Source of the DNA: JASSUD01 sp031963415 | GTDB taxonomy: Bacteria > Pseudomonadota > Gammaproteobacteria > Burkholderiales > Burkholderiaceae | Assembly: GCA_031963415.1 (NCBI GenBank) | Contig: JASSUI010000001.1 | Coordinates: 2,170,001-2,234,000, forward strand | Reading direction: 5' to 3' | DNA: 64,000 nucleotides | Shown: piece after piece, positions 8,259 through 16,704 of the stretch | How positions within the stretch are numbered: position 1 is the stretch's first letter | Layout of the letters: each line of letters opens with the position of its first letter | Notes under the pieces: generated by a model | What the model saw: only the letters and a program-made list of their open reading frames with translations | What the model was told of the DNA's origin: nothing | The model's database searches: none | Program-made: the position numbers and the translations under genes

Positions 8259-10126
8259 AAAGTATAAAAAATACCGTTTTTTCTTTGGCCGCTTTCTTAT
8301 TTGATCTTGGTGCAGTCACAGTAAGTTGGTTAGTCGCCTATTTGATTCGTTTTAATGGGACGTTGCCTGAGGTTTTCTGGTACGGCGCGTGGCATGCACT
8401 CATCTGGGTGTTGCCGATCTATGCAGTGATGTTTCGCGCGTTTGGCCTGTACCGTGGGATGTGGGTCTTTGCGAGTCTGCCTGACTTATTGCGCATTACT
8501 AAAGCCGTAATACTCAGCGCTTTGCTGGTGATGATAGGCGCTGTCATGTTGCAGCCCGACCCTATTATTCCTCGTTCCGTTTTGTTGCTCGTACCGATAT
8601 TGCTCTTTTTGTTGATGGGTGGCTCACGAGCAGCCTATCGCACAGTAAAAGAATTTTATCGATATGGCGGATTAATTGGACAAGGTAAACCCGTCATCGT
8701 ACTTGGCGCTGGTGAAGTCGGGGCGGGCTTAGCGCGTGAGCTGTCGCGTTCTGGTGAGTGGCGTTTAGTTGGTCTGTTAGATGATGACGTAACGACGCAA
8801 GGCAGAGAGATCTATGGTTACAAAGTGTTGGGTCCAAGTAATGAGCTCCAGCAATGGGCACAAGCGCTGAAAGTTAAGCATGTGATTATTGCGATGCCAT
8901 CTGTGCCGGTAGAAACCCAACGGCGCATTGCAACATTATGCGTACGAGCTGGTGTCAGTGTGATGGTAATACCCGCGTTAACCCCAACTGAGGGTCAAGC
9001 CTTTCTGCCACAGGTACGACAAATTGATTTAGAGGATCTATTAGGGCGCGAACCTGTAATGATCGATACACCACACATCGAGGCCTTGCTGCAGGGGCAG
9101 GTTGTGATGGTGACAGGCGCAGGTGGTTCCATTGGTGCTGAATTGTGTTGGCAAATTCTTAAATTTAATCCGGCGCAGCTGGTTGCTCTTGAGCTCTCTG
9201 AATACGCGCTATATCAGCTCACTGAAAAACTACAAGAAGCTTATCCGGCTCTGCCTGTGGTACCGATTATTGGCGATGTGAAGGATGCGCTGCTGCTCGA
9301 GCAAACGTTTTCGCGTTATACCCCGCATATTGTGTTTCATGCCGCCGCTTATAAGCATGTGCCACTGATGGAAGAATTAAATACCTGGCAGGCAGTGCGC
9401 AATAATGTGCTCGGGACTTATCAAGTCGCGCGCGCAGCGATACAGCATCAAGTGCAACGTTTTGTGTTGATTTCCACTGATAAAGCGGTCAATCCAACGA
9501 ATGTGATGGGCGCCAGTAAACGTCTTGCTGAGATGGTCTGCCAAGCATTGCAGCAAAGTAGTGTGAACACAAAATTTGAGACAGTGCGTTTTGGCAACGT
9601 GCTGGGTAGTAACGGTAGTGTCATTCCAAAATTCCAACAGCAAATTGCGAAGGGCGGCCCCATTACGGTTACGCATCCTGACATCATTCGCTACTTTATG
9701 ACTATCCCGGAAGCTGCGCAGCTTGTATTGCAAGCGTCAAGCATGGGGCAGGGGGGGGAGATTTTTATTCTCGATATGGGCCAACCCGTGCGTATTGCTG
9801 AATTAGCGCGCGATTTGATTCGTCTTTATGGGTTTTCTGAAGAGCAGATCAAGATTGTCTACACAGGGCTGCGTGCAGGAGAAAAACTCTATGAAGAACT
9901 ACTTGCGAGTGACGAAATTACGTGCCTCACGCCTCACCCCAAATTGCGCATTGCGCGTGCTCGTGAGGCCTGCATGGAGCTATTCGACGAGTTGTTGCCA
10001 TGGCTGACACAGCATCGTATTCCAAGCGATGAGGAAATACGTCGAGATTTAAAACATTGGGTCGTTGAATATGAGCCGATGAATATACCCGCTCCGCCAA
10101 GAGCTCATTTGATAAATGCGGCTTAA
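8255..10126 (+). CDS. wbpM: WbpM/CapD-type UDP-HexNAc 4,6-dehydratase
   Basis: A 623-aa enzyme. The N-terminus has about four membrane helices followed by a CoA-binding-like Rossmann domain (VIVLGAGEVGAGLARELS). The C-terminal half is a short-chain dehydrogenase with NAD motif VTGAGGSIGAE. In place of the usual Tyr-x3-Lys it shows the WbpM-style active-site region LISTDKAVNPTNVMGASKR. The family converts UDP-GlcNAc to a 4-keto-6-deoxy sugar for FucNAc/QuiNAc-type residues. I use the ATG at 8255, which overlaps the upstream stop as ATGA, rather than a TTG 48 bases earlier. It forms a two-gene operon with the WbpL-type transferase. Confidence 0.9.
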   Translation: MKSIKNTVFSLAAFLFDLGAVTVSWLVAYLIRFNGTLPEVFWYGAWHALIWVLPIYAVMFRAFGLYRGMWVFASLPDLLRITKAVILSALLVMIGAVMLQPDPIIPRSVLLLVPILLFLLMGGSRAAYRTVKEFYRYGGLIGQGKPVIVLGAGEVGAGLARELSRSGEWRLVGLLDDDVTTQGREIYGYKVLGPSNELQQWAQALKVKHVIIAMPSVPVETQRRIATLCVRAGVSVMVIPALTPTEGQAFLPQVRQIDLEDLLGREPVMIDTPHIEALLQGQVVMVTGAGGSIGAELCWQILKFNPAQLVALELSEYALYQLTEKLQEAYPALPVVPIIGDVKDALLLEQTFSRYTPHIVFHAAAYKHVPLMEELNTWQAVRNNVLGTYQVARAAIQHQVQRFVLISTDKAVNPTNVMGASKRLAEMVCQALQQSSVNTKFETVRFGNVLGSNGSVIPKFQQQIAKGGPITVTHPDIIRYFMTIPEAAQLVLQASSMGQGGEIFILDMGQPVRIAELARDLIRLYGFSEEQIKIVYTGLRAGEKLYEELLASDEITCLTPHPKLRIARAREACMELFDELLPWLTQHRIPSDEEIRRDLKHWVVEYEPMNIPAPPRAHLINAA

Positions 10127-10364
10127 AAGGCTGTGGTTCAGACATTAAACGGAATCAAGTTTAGATCTTCTTGCATCATTCCTTTTACTGTGTAATGCCC
10201 TCCCAACTTGCACAAAGGGAGAGAAGGCATACAGAAGATGTATGCTCAACTCTGCTTAGTTAATCATTTCGTAAAACATAAACATATTACGCTGCTCAAG
10301 AAAAGTATTATTTCTCTTGATTATTATTTATGGTGTTGGAGCCATAAATATATAAGAGAATGTC

Positions 10365-11285
10365 ATGTTATATTTTAATATTCCATCGTTTAATTATGAT
10401 AATAAAATAATTAAAGCAATATTTTCCATTTTTTCAAAATTAGGGCTGAAAATTGGAGAGAAAAATAGAAGTGCTTCTTCTGCTGAGAAAAATAGATATA
10501 TTATTTCTAGTGAGTCAGATAGAACTATCCAAGACTCTGCCATAGTAAATGGATTAACTAGAAAAGTTCCCGAAAAAAATCGCTATTTTATTCATGATCT
10601 TCGGCAGGATGGAGGACATGAAAGTTTCAGTCGTCCCGTATATGAAGGCTCATTAAGCAAGTTGGATAAACACAGCCGCCTAGACCTCTTCGGTCATGGA
10701 AACACAAATAATTTTGAACGTTACGATGCAAAAACGGTGGCCCAATTTTTACATCGTGCTGGGTTAAAAGAGGTAGGCATTCTTAAAGTGCAGGCTTGCA
10801 ATGTAGGGAAAGGGGATTTCTTAAGTGAGCTTAAAGATGCGCTAATCGGAAAAGGGGTTGGTGTTGGTTATGTTTCGGGCCCTACTGGTGAAGCACTCGA
10901 TATGAGAATACATCAGAAAATATTGGGCCAAGATTGTATTGTTGGATTATCTCCCTTTAAATTTGTTGGCAACGTCCCTGAAAAATTTGCTTTAAAGGTA
11001 GTGAAAGGCAACCTTGATGTTGCATTCCCTGGCACACGGTATACACCAGAGCGCATAAATACGTCTAAACCATCATTTGATCATCATTCAAATCAACAGG
11101 AAGGTGATGGTGAGATAAGACAAGCAAATCGCTCTTCATCAGGCTGCCCTTCTGCATTAAAAGCCCTGATATGCGGTAAGCTTCTAAAGACGAATCTTTT
11201 ATCAGTTGGAAGTGATTCAAAAACAGCATCGCAAGGCCACGTAGATGAAAAACTGCAGACTAGGCTAAAGATGTCTCGTTCGTAG
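10365..11285 (+). CDS. Putative clan-CD cysteine protease (C80/CHAT-like) effector
   Basis: A 306-aa protein with an A+T-rich 5' part. Residues about 85-185 look like the cysteine-protease fold of RTX/large clostridial toxins and CHAT/caspase relatives. After HDLRQDGGHESF comes a strand ending in the His motif LDLFGHGNT, then an amphipathic helix, a second strand and the Cys motif ILKVQACNVGKGDF, followed by GVGYVSGPTGEA. The GHG histidine and QAC cysteine would form the catalytic dyad. The C-terminal 100 residues are polar and low in recognisable structure. No secretion signal is visible. It is a lone gene between polysaccharide loci. The assignment is from motif pattern only; a structural relative without activity is possible. 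Confidence 0.5.
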   Translation: MLYFNIPSFNYDNKIIKAIFSIFSKLGLKIGEKNRSASSAEKNRYIISSESDRTIQDSAIVNGLTRKVPEKNRYFIHDLRQDGGHESFSRPVYEGSLSKLDKHSRLDLFGHGNTNNFERYDAKTVAQFLHRAGLKEVGILKVQACNVGKGDFLSELKDALIGKGVGVGYVSGPTGEALDMRIHQKILGQDCIVGLSPFKFVGNVPEKFALKVVKGNLDVAFPGTRYTPERINTSKPSFDHHSNQQEGDGEIRQANRSSSGCPSALKALICGKLLKTNLLSVGSDSKTASQGHVDEKLQTRLKMSRS

Positions 11286-11343
11286 TAGTTAATCCAAAGT
11301 CCATCTCAATCTGACGATCTTTTAGATACTGATGAAGTAAGTC

Positions 11344-12444
11344 CTAATTAACTCGGCGCCGATAAATCAGCCAACGCGGCACCCGAAACCGCACGATGCT
11401 GAGATAAAGCCAAATATAAAGAGCGACAAACGCGACGATAAAACACATTAACAGCTCTGTGTATTGCCAAAAAAGCGTGGCAGGGATCACAGCGCATAGA
11501 CACAAAAGCCATAAATACGGTGAAGTCAGTGAATTACGATGAGTGATCGCTTGCGCATGTGTTGTACCAACCGCCCAACGTATTAATCGCTTATAGATCA
11601 ACATATGCAAATGCACACCATCTGGCACACCGGGCGACATGCCACGGATCCAGTATTTGCGATAGATCGAGAAGCAAGTTTCAAAGATTGGATAGATAGC
11701 CATAAGTACTGGGTACCAAGCGGATACTTCAGGATGCCGCATCACTAATAAGATCGACAATTCCCCGAGCATAAACCCAATAAAATAAGCGCCACCATCG
11801 CCTAAGAAAATTAATCCAGCGGGGAAATTCCAAACAAAAAAACCAAAGATGGCGCCCATCATCATCAGCGAAGCTGAGAGTACAATGGGCTCTGACACGC
11901 GAAATGCGACGTAAGCTAATGAGCCAAACATCATCAGTGTCACCATGCTAGCTAGGCCATTAAATCCATCAATGATATTGATTGCGTTCGCTAAACCCGC
12001 CACTGCTAACACGGTCAACATAATGACGAGTAACGGATAGGAAAAGAGGCCATAAAGCGGGGCAATATCAAGACGCGTGATATGAATGCCAAGCGTGTAA
12101 TACGCCGCCAACGCAGCTCCCATCGTACAGAGCAAACGAATAAGGGGAGTCACGCATTTGGTTAGATCTTCTACAAAGCCTGCTAGAAAAGCGGGTAACC
12201 CACAAGCCGCTAACAGCAAGATCGAATTTGAGATAGCGAAATAATGCTGTCGCAGTTGGGCTGCTGAAAAAATTAAGCCGATTAAGATAGCTAAGCCGCC
12301 AATGCGCGGTACGGGCCGCGTATGAAACTTTTGCACGCCGTTTAAATAACTATCAGCAGAAAGATGCTGATGTAGATGTGCATAACGCACCAGCATAAGC
12401 GTGATAAAAAGCGAGACGAGAAAACTAAGAACGAGACTAAGCAT
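11344..12444 (-). CDS. wecA: WecA-like undecaprenyl-phosphate GlcNAc-1-phosphate transferase
   Basis: About 366 aa with around eleven transmembrane segments. Family motifs present: KFHTRPVPRIGGLAI, GFVEDLTK, NAINIIDGFNGLASM, FLGDGGAYFIGF and the late loop VPDGVHLHMLIYKR. It is closer to classic WecA/Rfe than the paralogue at 7236-8258. It would load GlcNAc-1-phosphate on undecaprenyl phosphate to start a polysaccharide. I use the ATG at 12444; a GTG at 12480 would add 12 polar residues. It runs leftward just downstream of a complete P1 element. Two initiating transferases within 5 kb suggest two glycans or a duplicated priming step. Confidence 0.85.
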   Translation of the reverse strand: MLSLVLSFLVSLFITLMLVRYAHLHQHLSADSYLNGVQKFHTRPVPRIGGLAILIGLIFSAAQLRQHYFAISNSILLLAACGLPAFLAGFVEDLTKCVTPLIRLLCTMGAALAAYYTLGIHITRLDIAPLYGLFSYPLLVIMLTVLAVAGLANAINIIDGFNGLASMVTLMMFGSLAYVAFRVSEPIVLSASLMMMGAIFGFFVWNFPAGLIFLGDGGAYFIGFMLGELSILLVMRHPEVSAWYPVLMAIYPIFETCFSIYRKYWIRGMSPGVPDGVHLHMLIYKRLIRWAVGTTHAQAITHRNSLTSPYLWLLCLCAVIPATLFWQYTELLMCFIVAFVALYIWLYLSIVRFRVPRWLIYRRRVN

Positions 12445-12495
12445 AGTGGAAGTAATGGCTCGCTTATGCCCGATGTCCACCCATGTTTTTTTCTT

Positions 12496-12701
12496 GGAAC
12501 CTGTTCATAATCTTTTTAAAAGCCCGCGTCAGGTTGATAGAAAGACGCAAATAGAAATGGTTAGGGCACGTATTGGAGTTCGTTCCTTATCCCAACCGAC
12601 AAACATTGACACAGAATCGTAGGTCGGGATGAGGAGCGAGCCCCAATATGACTACCGATAACCTCGGCAATCTCTACACTTTGAGATCGTGAACAGGTTC
12701 T
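12496..12701. mobile_element. Palindromic MITE-like element P1, complete copy
   Basis: A 206-bp relative of 6907-7090. Its ends match the same 18-bp terminal repeat (GGAACCTGTTCATAATCT at 12496-12513; complement AGAACCTGTTCACGATCT at 12684-12701). The centre has the same inverted GTCGGGATGAGGA/TCCTTATCCCAAC arms. Non-coding; it separates the WecA-type gene from galE. Confidence 0.75.
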
Positions 12702-12729
12702 TGCCTTCTAGCTCGGCGTGAATGGCGTA

Positions 12730-13758
12730 TTACCCTTTCATGCAATGAGTTTGCCAGCGCCATTGGTCAACACACATCTGTGTGATGTCATGCGTTGCTT
12801 GCCAGCCGAGTAAGCGTTGCGCAGCCGACGCATCGGCGTAGCAGGTCGCAATATCACCGGGGCGGCGCTCAACAATTTCATAGGGGATCGAGCGTTGACT
12901 TGCCATTTCAAAAGCGTGAATCAATTGCAGCACACTATAGCCACATCCCGTGCCAAGGTTGACTACAAAACTCCTATTTTGCATAGAGAGTGCATCTAAT
13001 GCAGCGAGGTGACCACGGGCTAAATCAACCACATGAATGTAATCACGTACACCCGTGCCATCGGGCGTTGGATAGTCGCCACCAAACACCAACAGTTTTG
13101 CACGTTGATTTGCTGCAACTTGCGCAATGCATGGCATTAGATTGTTAGGCGGGCCAGATGGATCTTCACCAATCAACCCGCTTGGATGCGCACCGACTGG
13201 ATTGAAATAACGTAATGTCGCAATTCTCCAGCTGTTATCTGCTCGATCTAAATCGCGTAGTACTTGCTCAGCGATTAATTTGGTTTGTCCGTATGGATTC
13301 GTTGGAGAAAGCGGAAAGGATTCGTCGATGGGCACTTGATGAGGATTGCCATAGACCGTTGCAGATGAGCTAAAGACTAACTGCTTAACACCGTGCAATT
13401 GCATCGTTTCAAGCAGCACGAATAAGCTATCTAAATTATTTCGATAATAGGCAAGCGGTTGCGCAACTGATTCACCCACCGCTTTTAGCGCAGCAAAATG
13501 AATCACCGCAGTGATCGAATAGTTCTCAAAAATATGGGTTAGTGTAGCTTGATCTTGTACAGGAGCTGCAAAAAACGTTAGGCGCTTGCCGGTGATTTTT
13601 TCAATGTTAGTGATAGCGTCTTGTTTGCTATTGACTAGATTATCAATAACGACGACCTCATAGCCATTCTTAAGCAGCTCAATACAAGTATGCGAGCCAA
13701 TATAGCCCGCTCCACCAGTGACTAAGATTGTGCCTTTTGAGTTTAAGTTAGCAGTCAT
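12730..13758 (-). CDS. galE: UDP-glucose 4-epimerase
   Basis: A 342-aa NAD-dependent epimerase that interconverts UDP-glucose and UDP-galactose (or the HexNAc pair). The Rossmann motif is VTGGAGYIGSH; the catalytic region has FSSSATVYG (Ser/Thr) and NPYGQTKL (Tyr-x3-Lys). C-terminal YIHVVDLARGHLAAL is also typical. Length is normal for the family. I use the ATG at 13758; a TTG at 13806 would add 16 non-homologous residues and overlap the next gene upstream. It supplies a sugar nucleotide for the surrounding surface-glycan genes and follows the GT4 gene at 13784-14926 in the same direction. Confidence 0.93.
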   Translation of the reverse strand: MTANLNSKGTILVTGGAGYIGSHTCIELLKNGYEVVVIDNLVNSKQDAITNIEKITGKRLTFFAAPVQDQATLTHIFENYSITAVIHFAALKAVGESVAQPLAYYRNNLDSLFVLLETMQLHGVKQLVFSSSATVYGNPHQVPIDESFPLSPTNPYGQTKLIAEQVLRDLDRADNSWRIATLRYFNPVGAHPSGLIGEDPSGPPNNLMPCIAQVAANQRAKLLVFGGDYPTPDGTGVRDYIHVVDLARGHLAALDALSMQNRSFVVNLGTGCGYSVLQLIHAFEMASQRSIPYEIVERRPGDIATCYADASAAQRLLGWQATHDITQMCVDQWRWQTHCMKG

Positions 13759-13783
13759 GTTTTTTGCAGTTAGAGCGTTGTTC

Positions 13784-14926
13784 TTATTGGATGTACCGTG
13801 AATCAAGCGTAGTCAATACAGACAAATAGCGGTGAATGATTTTTTTTTCGTCAAACTCGCGTTCGATTTTCGCACGTGCCTGCGTACCCATTATGCGTCT
13901 TTGCTCGCTGTGCATTAAAAGCATTTGTTCCATCTTGAGCGCAAGGTCAGAGGCATTTTTTGCTGCGCATAGCAAACCGGTTAGGCCATCATCGACTACC
14001 TCACGACAGCCTGGCACATCGGTCGCTATGATAGGACGTCCTAATGCGGCGGCTTCAAGAAGCGTGCGCGGCACCCCTTCACGATAAGAGGGCAGCACAA
14101 CACAATCAGCGCGAGCGATATAAGTTTGCACATCGTTTGTATTACCAACATAATCAATGATGCCTTCAGCCTGCCAGCGCTCAACGTCTGTCATTGAAAT
14201 AGCAGTTGGGTTCGCCACATTGCCAGGCCCAAGTAAAGTAAAACGCGCTTGTGGATACCGCGCCTTGAGCTGGCGCGCTGCACTCACGTATTCACCAATA
14301 CCCTTATCCCAGAGTAGACGGCCAATTAAAATAAACTCGAAGTCTGCCTTAGCTTGAATGAGCGGTGCGAGTGAAAATTGCTCTAGATTAATTCCTTCGC
14401 TGCGCAAGATATGCGCATATTCTGGTTTAGCGAGCAATTTAGCGTGTTTGAAATCCACGAGATCATCTGGGTTAAGAAACCATACCTCTCGAGGAAATCG
14501 AAACGCTAAACGGTAGAGCTGTTTAGCAATATGAGTCGTTAAATTTTTTCGCGTAAAGGTATAACCCAGTCCGGTCGTGATAGCGATTGATTCAATGCCA
14601 GCCAATCGAGCAGCGAGTGAACCGTAGATATTGGGTTTAATCGTATAGTGAAAAATTAAATCTGGTTTAAGCGCGCGGTATTTTTGATAAAGACTAATGA
14701 AAGTGTGTAAATCATTAAAAGGATTAATCCCTCGCGCGGATAAGCGTAAATCAAGGCAGTCACAACCTAGCTCAAGCAATGATTGAAATGCTTCGTCACG
14801 CGGCGCAATGATAGTGATCTTCATCCTGCGCTCGCGCAATGCATTGAGCAGTCCGCGCCGATAGTGATAAATAGACCAGGCGCTATTAGAAACAAAGCAA
14901 ATATGTAGCGGTGTAGGGCTTTTCAT
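13784..14926 (-). CDS. Family-4 glycosyltransferase (PglA/WbpH-like)
   Basis: A 380-aa GT-B enzyme. The N-terminal domain has HICFVSNSAWSIYHYRRGLL and the conserved patch LIFHYTIKPNIYGSLAARLAG, seen in transferases that add GalNAc or related HexNAc to bacillosamine or other undecaprenyl-linked sugars. The C-terminal domain has FILIGRLLWDKGIGEYV and LPSYREGVPRTLLEAAALG with the E-x7-E motif, then IIATDVPGCREVV. It should add an early sugar to the lipid-linked unit. It lies between galE and the flippase, all leftward. Confidence 0.85.
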   Translation of the reverse strand: MKSPTPLHICFVSNSAWSIYHYRRGLLNALRERRMKITIIAPRDEAFQSLLELGCDCLDLRLSARGINPFNDLHTFISLYQKYRALKPDLIFHYTIKPNIYGSLAARLAGIESIAITTGLGYTFTRKNLTTHIAKQLYRLAFRFPREVWFLNPDDLVDFKHAKLLAKPEYAHILRSEGINLEQFSLAPLIQAKADFEFILIGRLLWDKGIGEYVSAARQLKARYPQARFTLLGPGNVANPTAISMTDVERWQAEGIIDYVGNTNDVQTYIARADCVVLPSYREGVPRTLLEAAALGRPIIATDVPGCREVVDDGLTGLLCAAKNASDLALKMEQMLLMHSEQRRIMGTQARAKIEREFDEKKIIHRYLSVLTTLDSRYIQ

Positions 14927-14950
14927 GCAGATTTTATTTTAGTAATCCTA

Positions 14951-14980
14951 AGAGCATGTTCACGATCTCAAAAATGAGGA
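14951..14980. repeat. P1 element remnant (one end)
   Basis: The sequence AGAGCATGTTCACGATCTC at 14951-14969 matches one terminal repeat of the P1 palindromic element, with a few more matching bases after it. The other end is not present in the 60 bases before the flippase gene. Confidence 0.45.
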
Positions 14981-15042
14981 TACCTATTGGCGGCTTTGTC
15001 CCGCCCCGACACGGTTACCAACTATCTTTAATCTTTTCCTAT

Positions 15043-16341
15043 TTAGCGATGGTGAACAGTCTCTAAAGGGGGAATCGCACCTTTAAGGTATCGCGTAATG
15101 TAATAAAGATTCACGTTTATGGCGGTTAGATAACCTCCAGCAAGACCGAGTAATGCTCCATACCCGCCATATCGCGGAATTAAAAAATGATTCAGCGTAA
15201 ATGCGATGATCAATGCAAAAGCCCATTTTGTCAGCAAGACAAACTTCGCTTGGTTTTTTAGCACGACAAGATTAGTGATTGCTTCAATAATTGCAGGAAC
15301 CCCCAACCACACTGACCAGCATAAAAAATGAGCCGCTTGTGTATAGCTTGGGCCAAAGACGAGACGCACGATAAGAGGACTCAGTAAAGAGAGAATTACG
15401 GCGCACAGCGCCATAAAAAGAGCCGTGCTTATTACCAGTTTTAGCAGATTACGTTGTAATTGAGCTAATGTATTAATGCGGTAAATAAAAGCGGGGGCGA
15501 GCGTCTGTGCGAGCATCGTGCCAAAGATAAGCCAATTTTCATTGAGTTGTTGAGCGGCTGAGTAAAGGCCAAGTTCAGTGTAGCTTAGGTATTTTTCAAG
15601 CATGAGCCTATCAAGCTTCAGGAAGAGGGTCATGCAAATAATGCCAAACCAAAATATAAAACCGACTGAAGTAAAGCGCCGTAGCAATTTAAGGTCAACA
15701 CGCCAATTAAGTCGGCCTTCATGCGCGCGCGCAAAATAGATCGTTAGCGCTATAGCAATCAGCACGGCTTCTAAAGCCCAGAGCCAGCCAAAATAGCTGG
15801 GTGTGGCTGACCAGCGTACTAGCACAAACACTAGCATTACCTTGACTAAAGCCCCTGAAATCGTAATAAGAAGCGCTGGTCGATTATGGGTGAGGCTTTG
15901 TAGCCAAATCGTGATGACGCTAAACGGTTCACGAAAAATAATGGTGACCATCAGCCCGACTAACATCATGCGCACAAGCGGGTCGATTGAGCTAAAAGCT
16001 AACAATGAGTAAGTGACAAAAAATACGCCAAGTGCCGCTGTTAAACGCAAGACAAAGGCACTGCCAATAATTGTTCCGAGTGATTGTCCACGCGGTTGAA
16101 CTAACATTGGCAGCAAAATCTCCACACCGCAAAGCCAGGTGAGTGGAACTAACGTGGCCAAAATAGCATTCGCATATTGCCATTTGCCAAAAATAGCCGG
16201 GCCAAAATAGCGAGCGAGCAGGCCACTCACGAAAACCGCCACGATCATTTGCGACAAGCGCTCGCACGCAATCCAAAAGAGATTAGCGAGTGCACGTGTC
16301 ACATCTGGGTTGGCTAAGGGTTTTAACGCGAGTTTTAACAT
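15043..16341 (-). CDS. wzx: Wzx-type polysaccharide flippase
   Basis: A 432-aa protein with about twelve to fourteen hydrophobic helices across its length, the MATE/PST-superfamily pattern of O-antigen repeat-unit flippases. The first helix region LFWIACERLSQMIVAVFVSG and charged loop EKYLSYTELGLYSAAQQLNE are typical. It would flip undecaprenyl-linked units to the periplasm. A Wzx route normally needs a Wzy polymerase and a WaaL ligase; neither is seen in this window, while an ABC export pair is present at 5.3-6.9 kb. The gene starts the leftward group 16341-12730. Confidence 0.85.
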   Translation of the reverse strand: MLKLALKPLANPDVTRALANLFWIACERLSQMIVAVFVSGLLARYFGPAIFGKWQYANAILATLVPLTWLCGVEILLPMLVQPRGQSLGTIIGSAFVLRLTAALGVFFVTYSLLAFSSIDPLVRMMLVGLMVTIIFREPFSVITIWLQSLTHNRPALLITISGALVKVMLVFVLVRWSATPSYFGWLWALEAVLIAIALTIYFARAHEGRLNWRVDLKLLRRFTSVGFIFWFGIICMTLFLKLDRLMLEKYLSYTELGLYSAAQQLNENWLIFGTMLAQTLAPAFIYRINTLAQLQRNLLKLVISTALFMALCAVILSLLSPLIVRLVFGPSYTQAAHFLCWSVWLGVPAIIEAITNLVVLKNQAKFVLLTKWAFALIIAFTLNHFLIPRYGGYGALLGLAGGYLTAINVNLYYITRYLKGAIPPLETVHHR

Positions 16342-16576
16342 GTCGTGAATGAGAGGTAATAGAAGAATATAAAGTTAAGGAGGGAATAGTGAGAGGCTTT
16401 TTAGGTGGCTTAAGAAAGAATCAGAGCGCGTTATTATAAGTTGAAGGCTTTTTCTGCGCGTTGCCTCAGACATAGGCTTTAAATGCTAATTGGAGAGCCG
16501 GTTAGTCGCGCAATTTATCGAGTCGTCTTGTACACTCTACTTACTGTGCTTCGATTTTTTTAGGGTTTTAGGCTTT
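16342..16576. other. Divergent intergenic region
   Basis: Holds the divergent control region between the flippase (leftward) and phosphomannomutase (rightward). No reading frame was found. Its right side runs into a P1 element fragment. Confidence 0.4.
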
Positions 16577-16660
16577 TATTCACGATCTTTTAAAAGACTC
16601 AAATAGAGATTGTTGGTATGCCCGTTGGGGTTCCTTCGTCACCTCAACCTACGATTCTTT
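16577..16660. repeat. P1 element remnant
   Basis: An end-like TTATTCACGATCTTTT and the inner arm GTTGGGGTTCCTTCGTC followed by ACCTCAACCTACG match the P1 palindromic element; the rest is missing. It lies about 45 bases before the phosphomannomutase start, so it may contribute to that gene's leader. Confidence 0.5.
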
Positions 16661-16704
16661 GCAAAGCATCGAGACAAAGATTTTTAATCAAGGTAAACGG
16701 TTTA

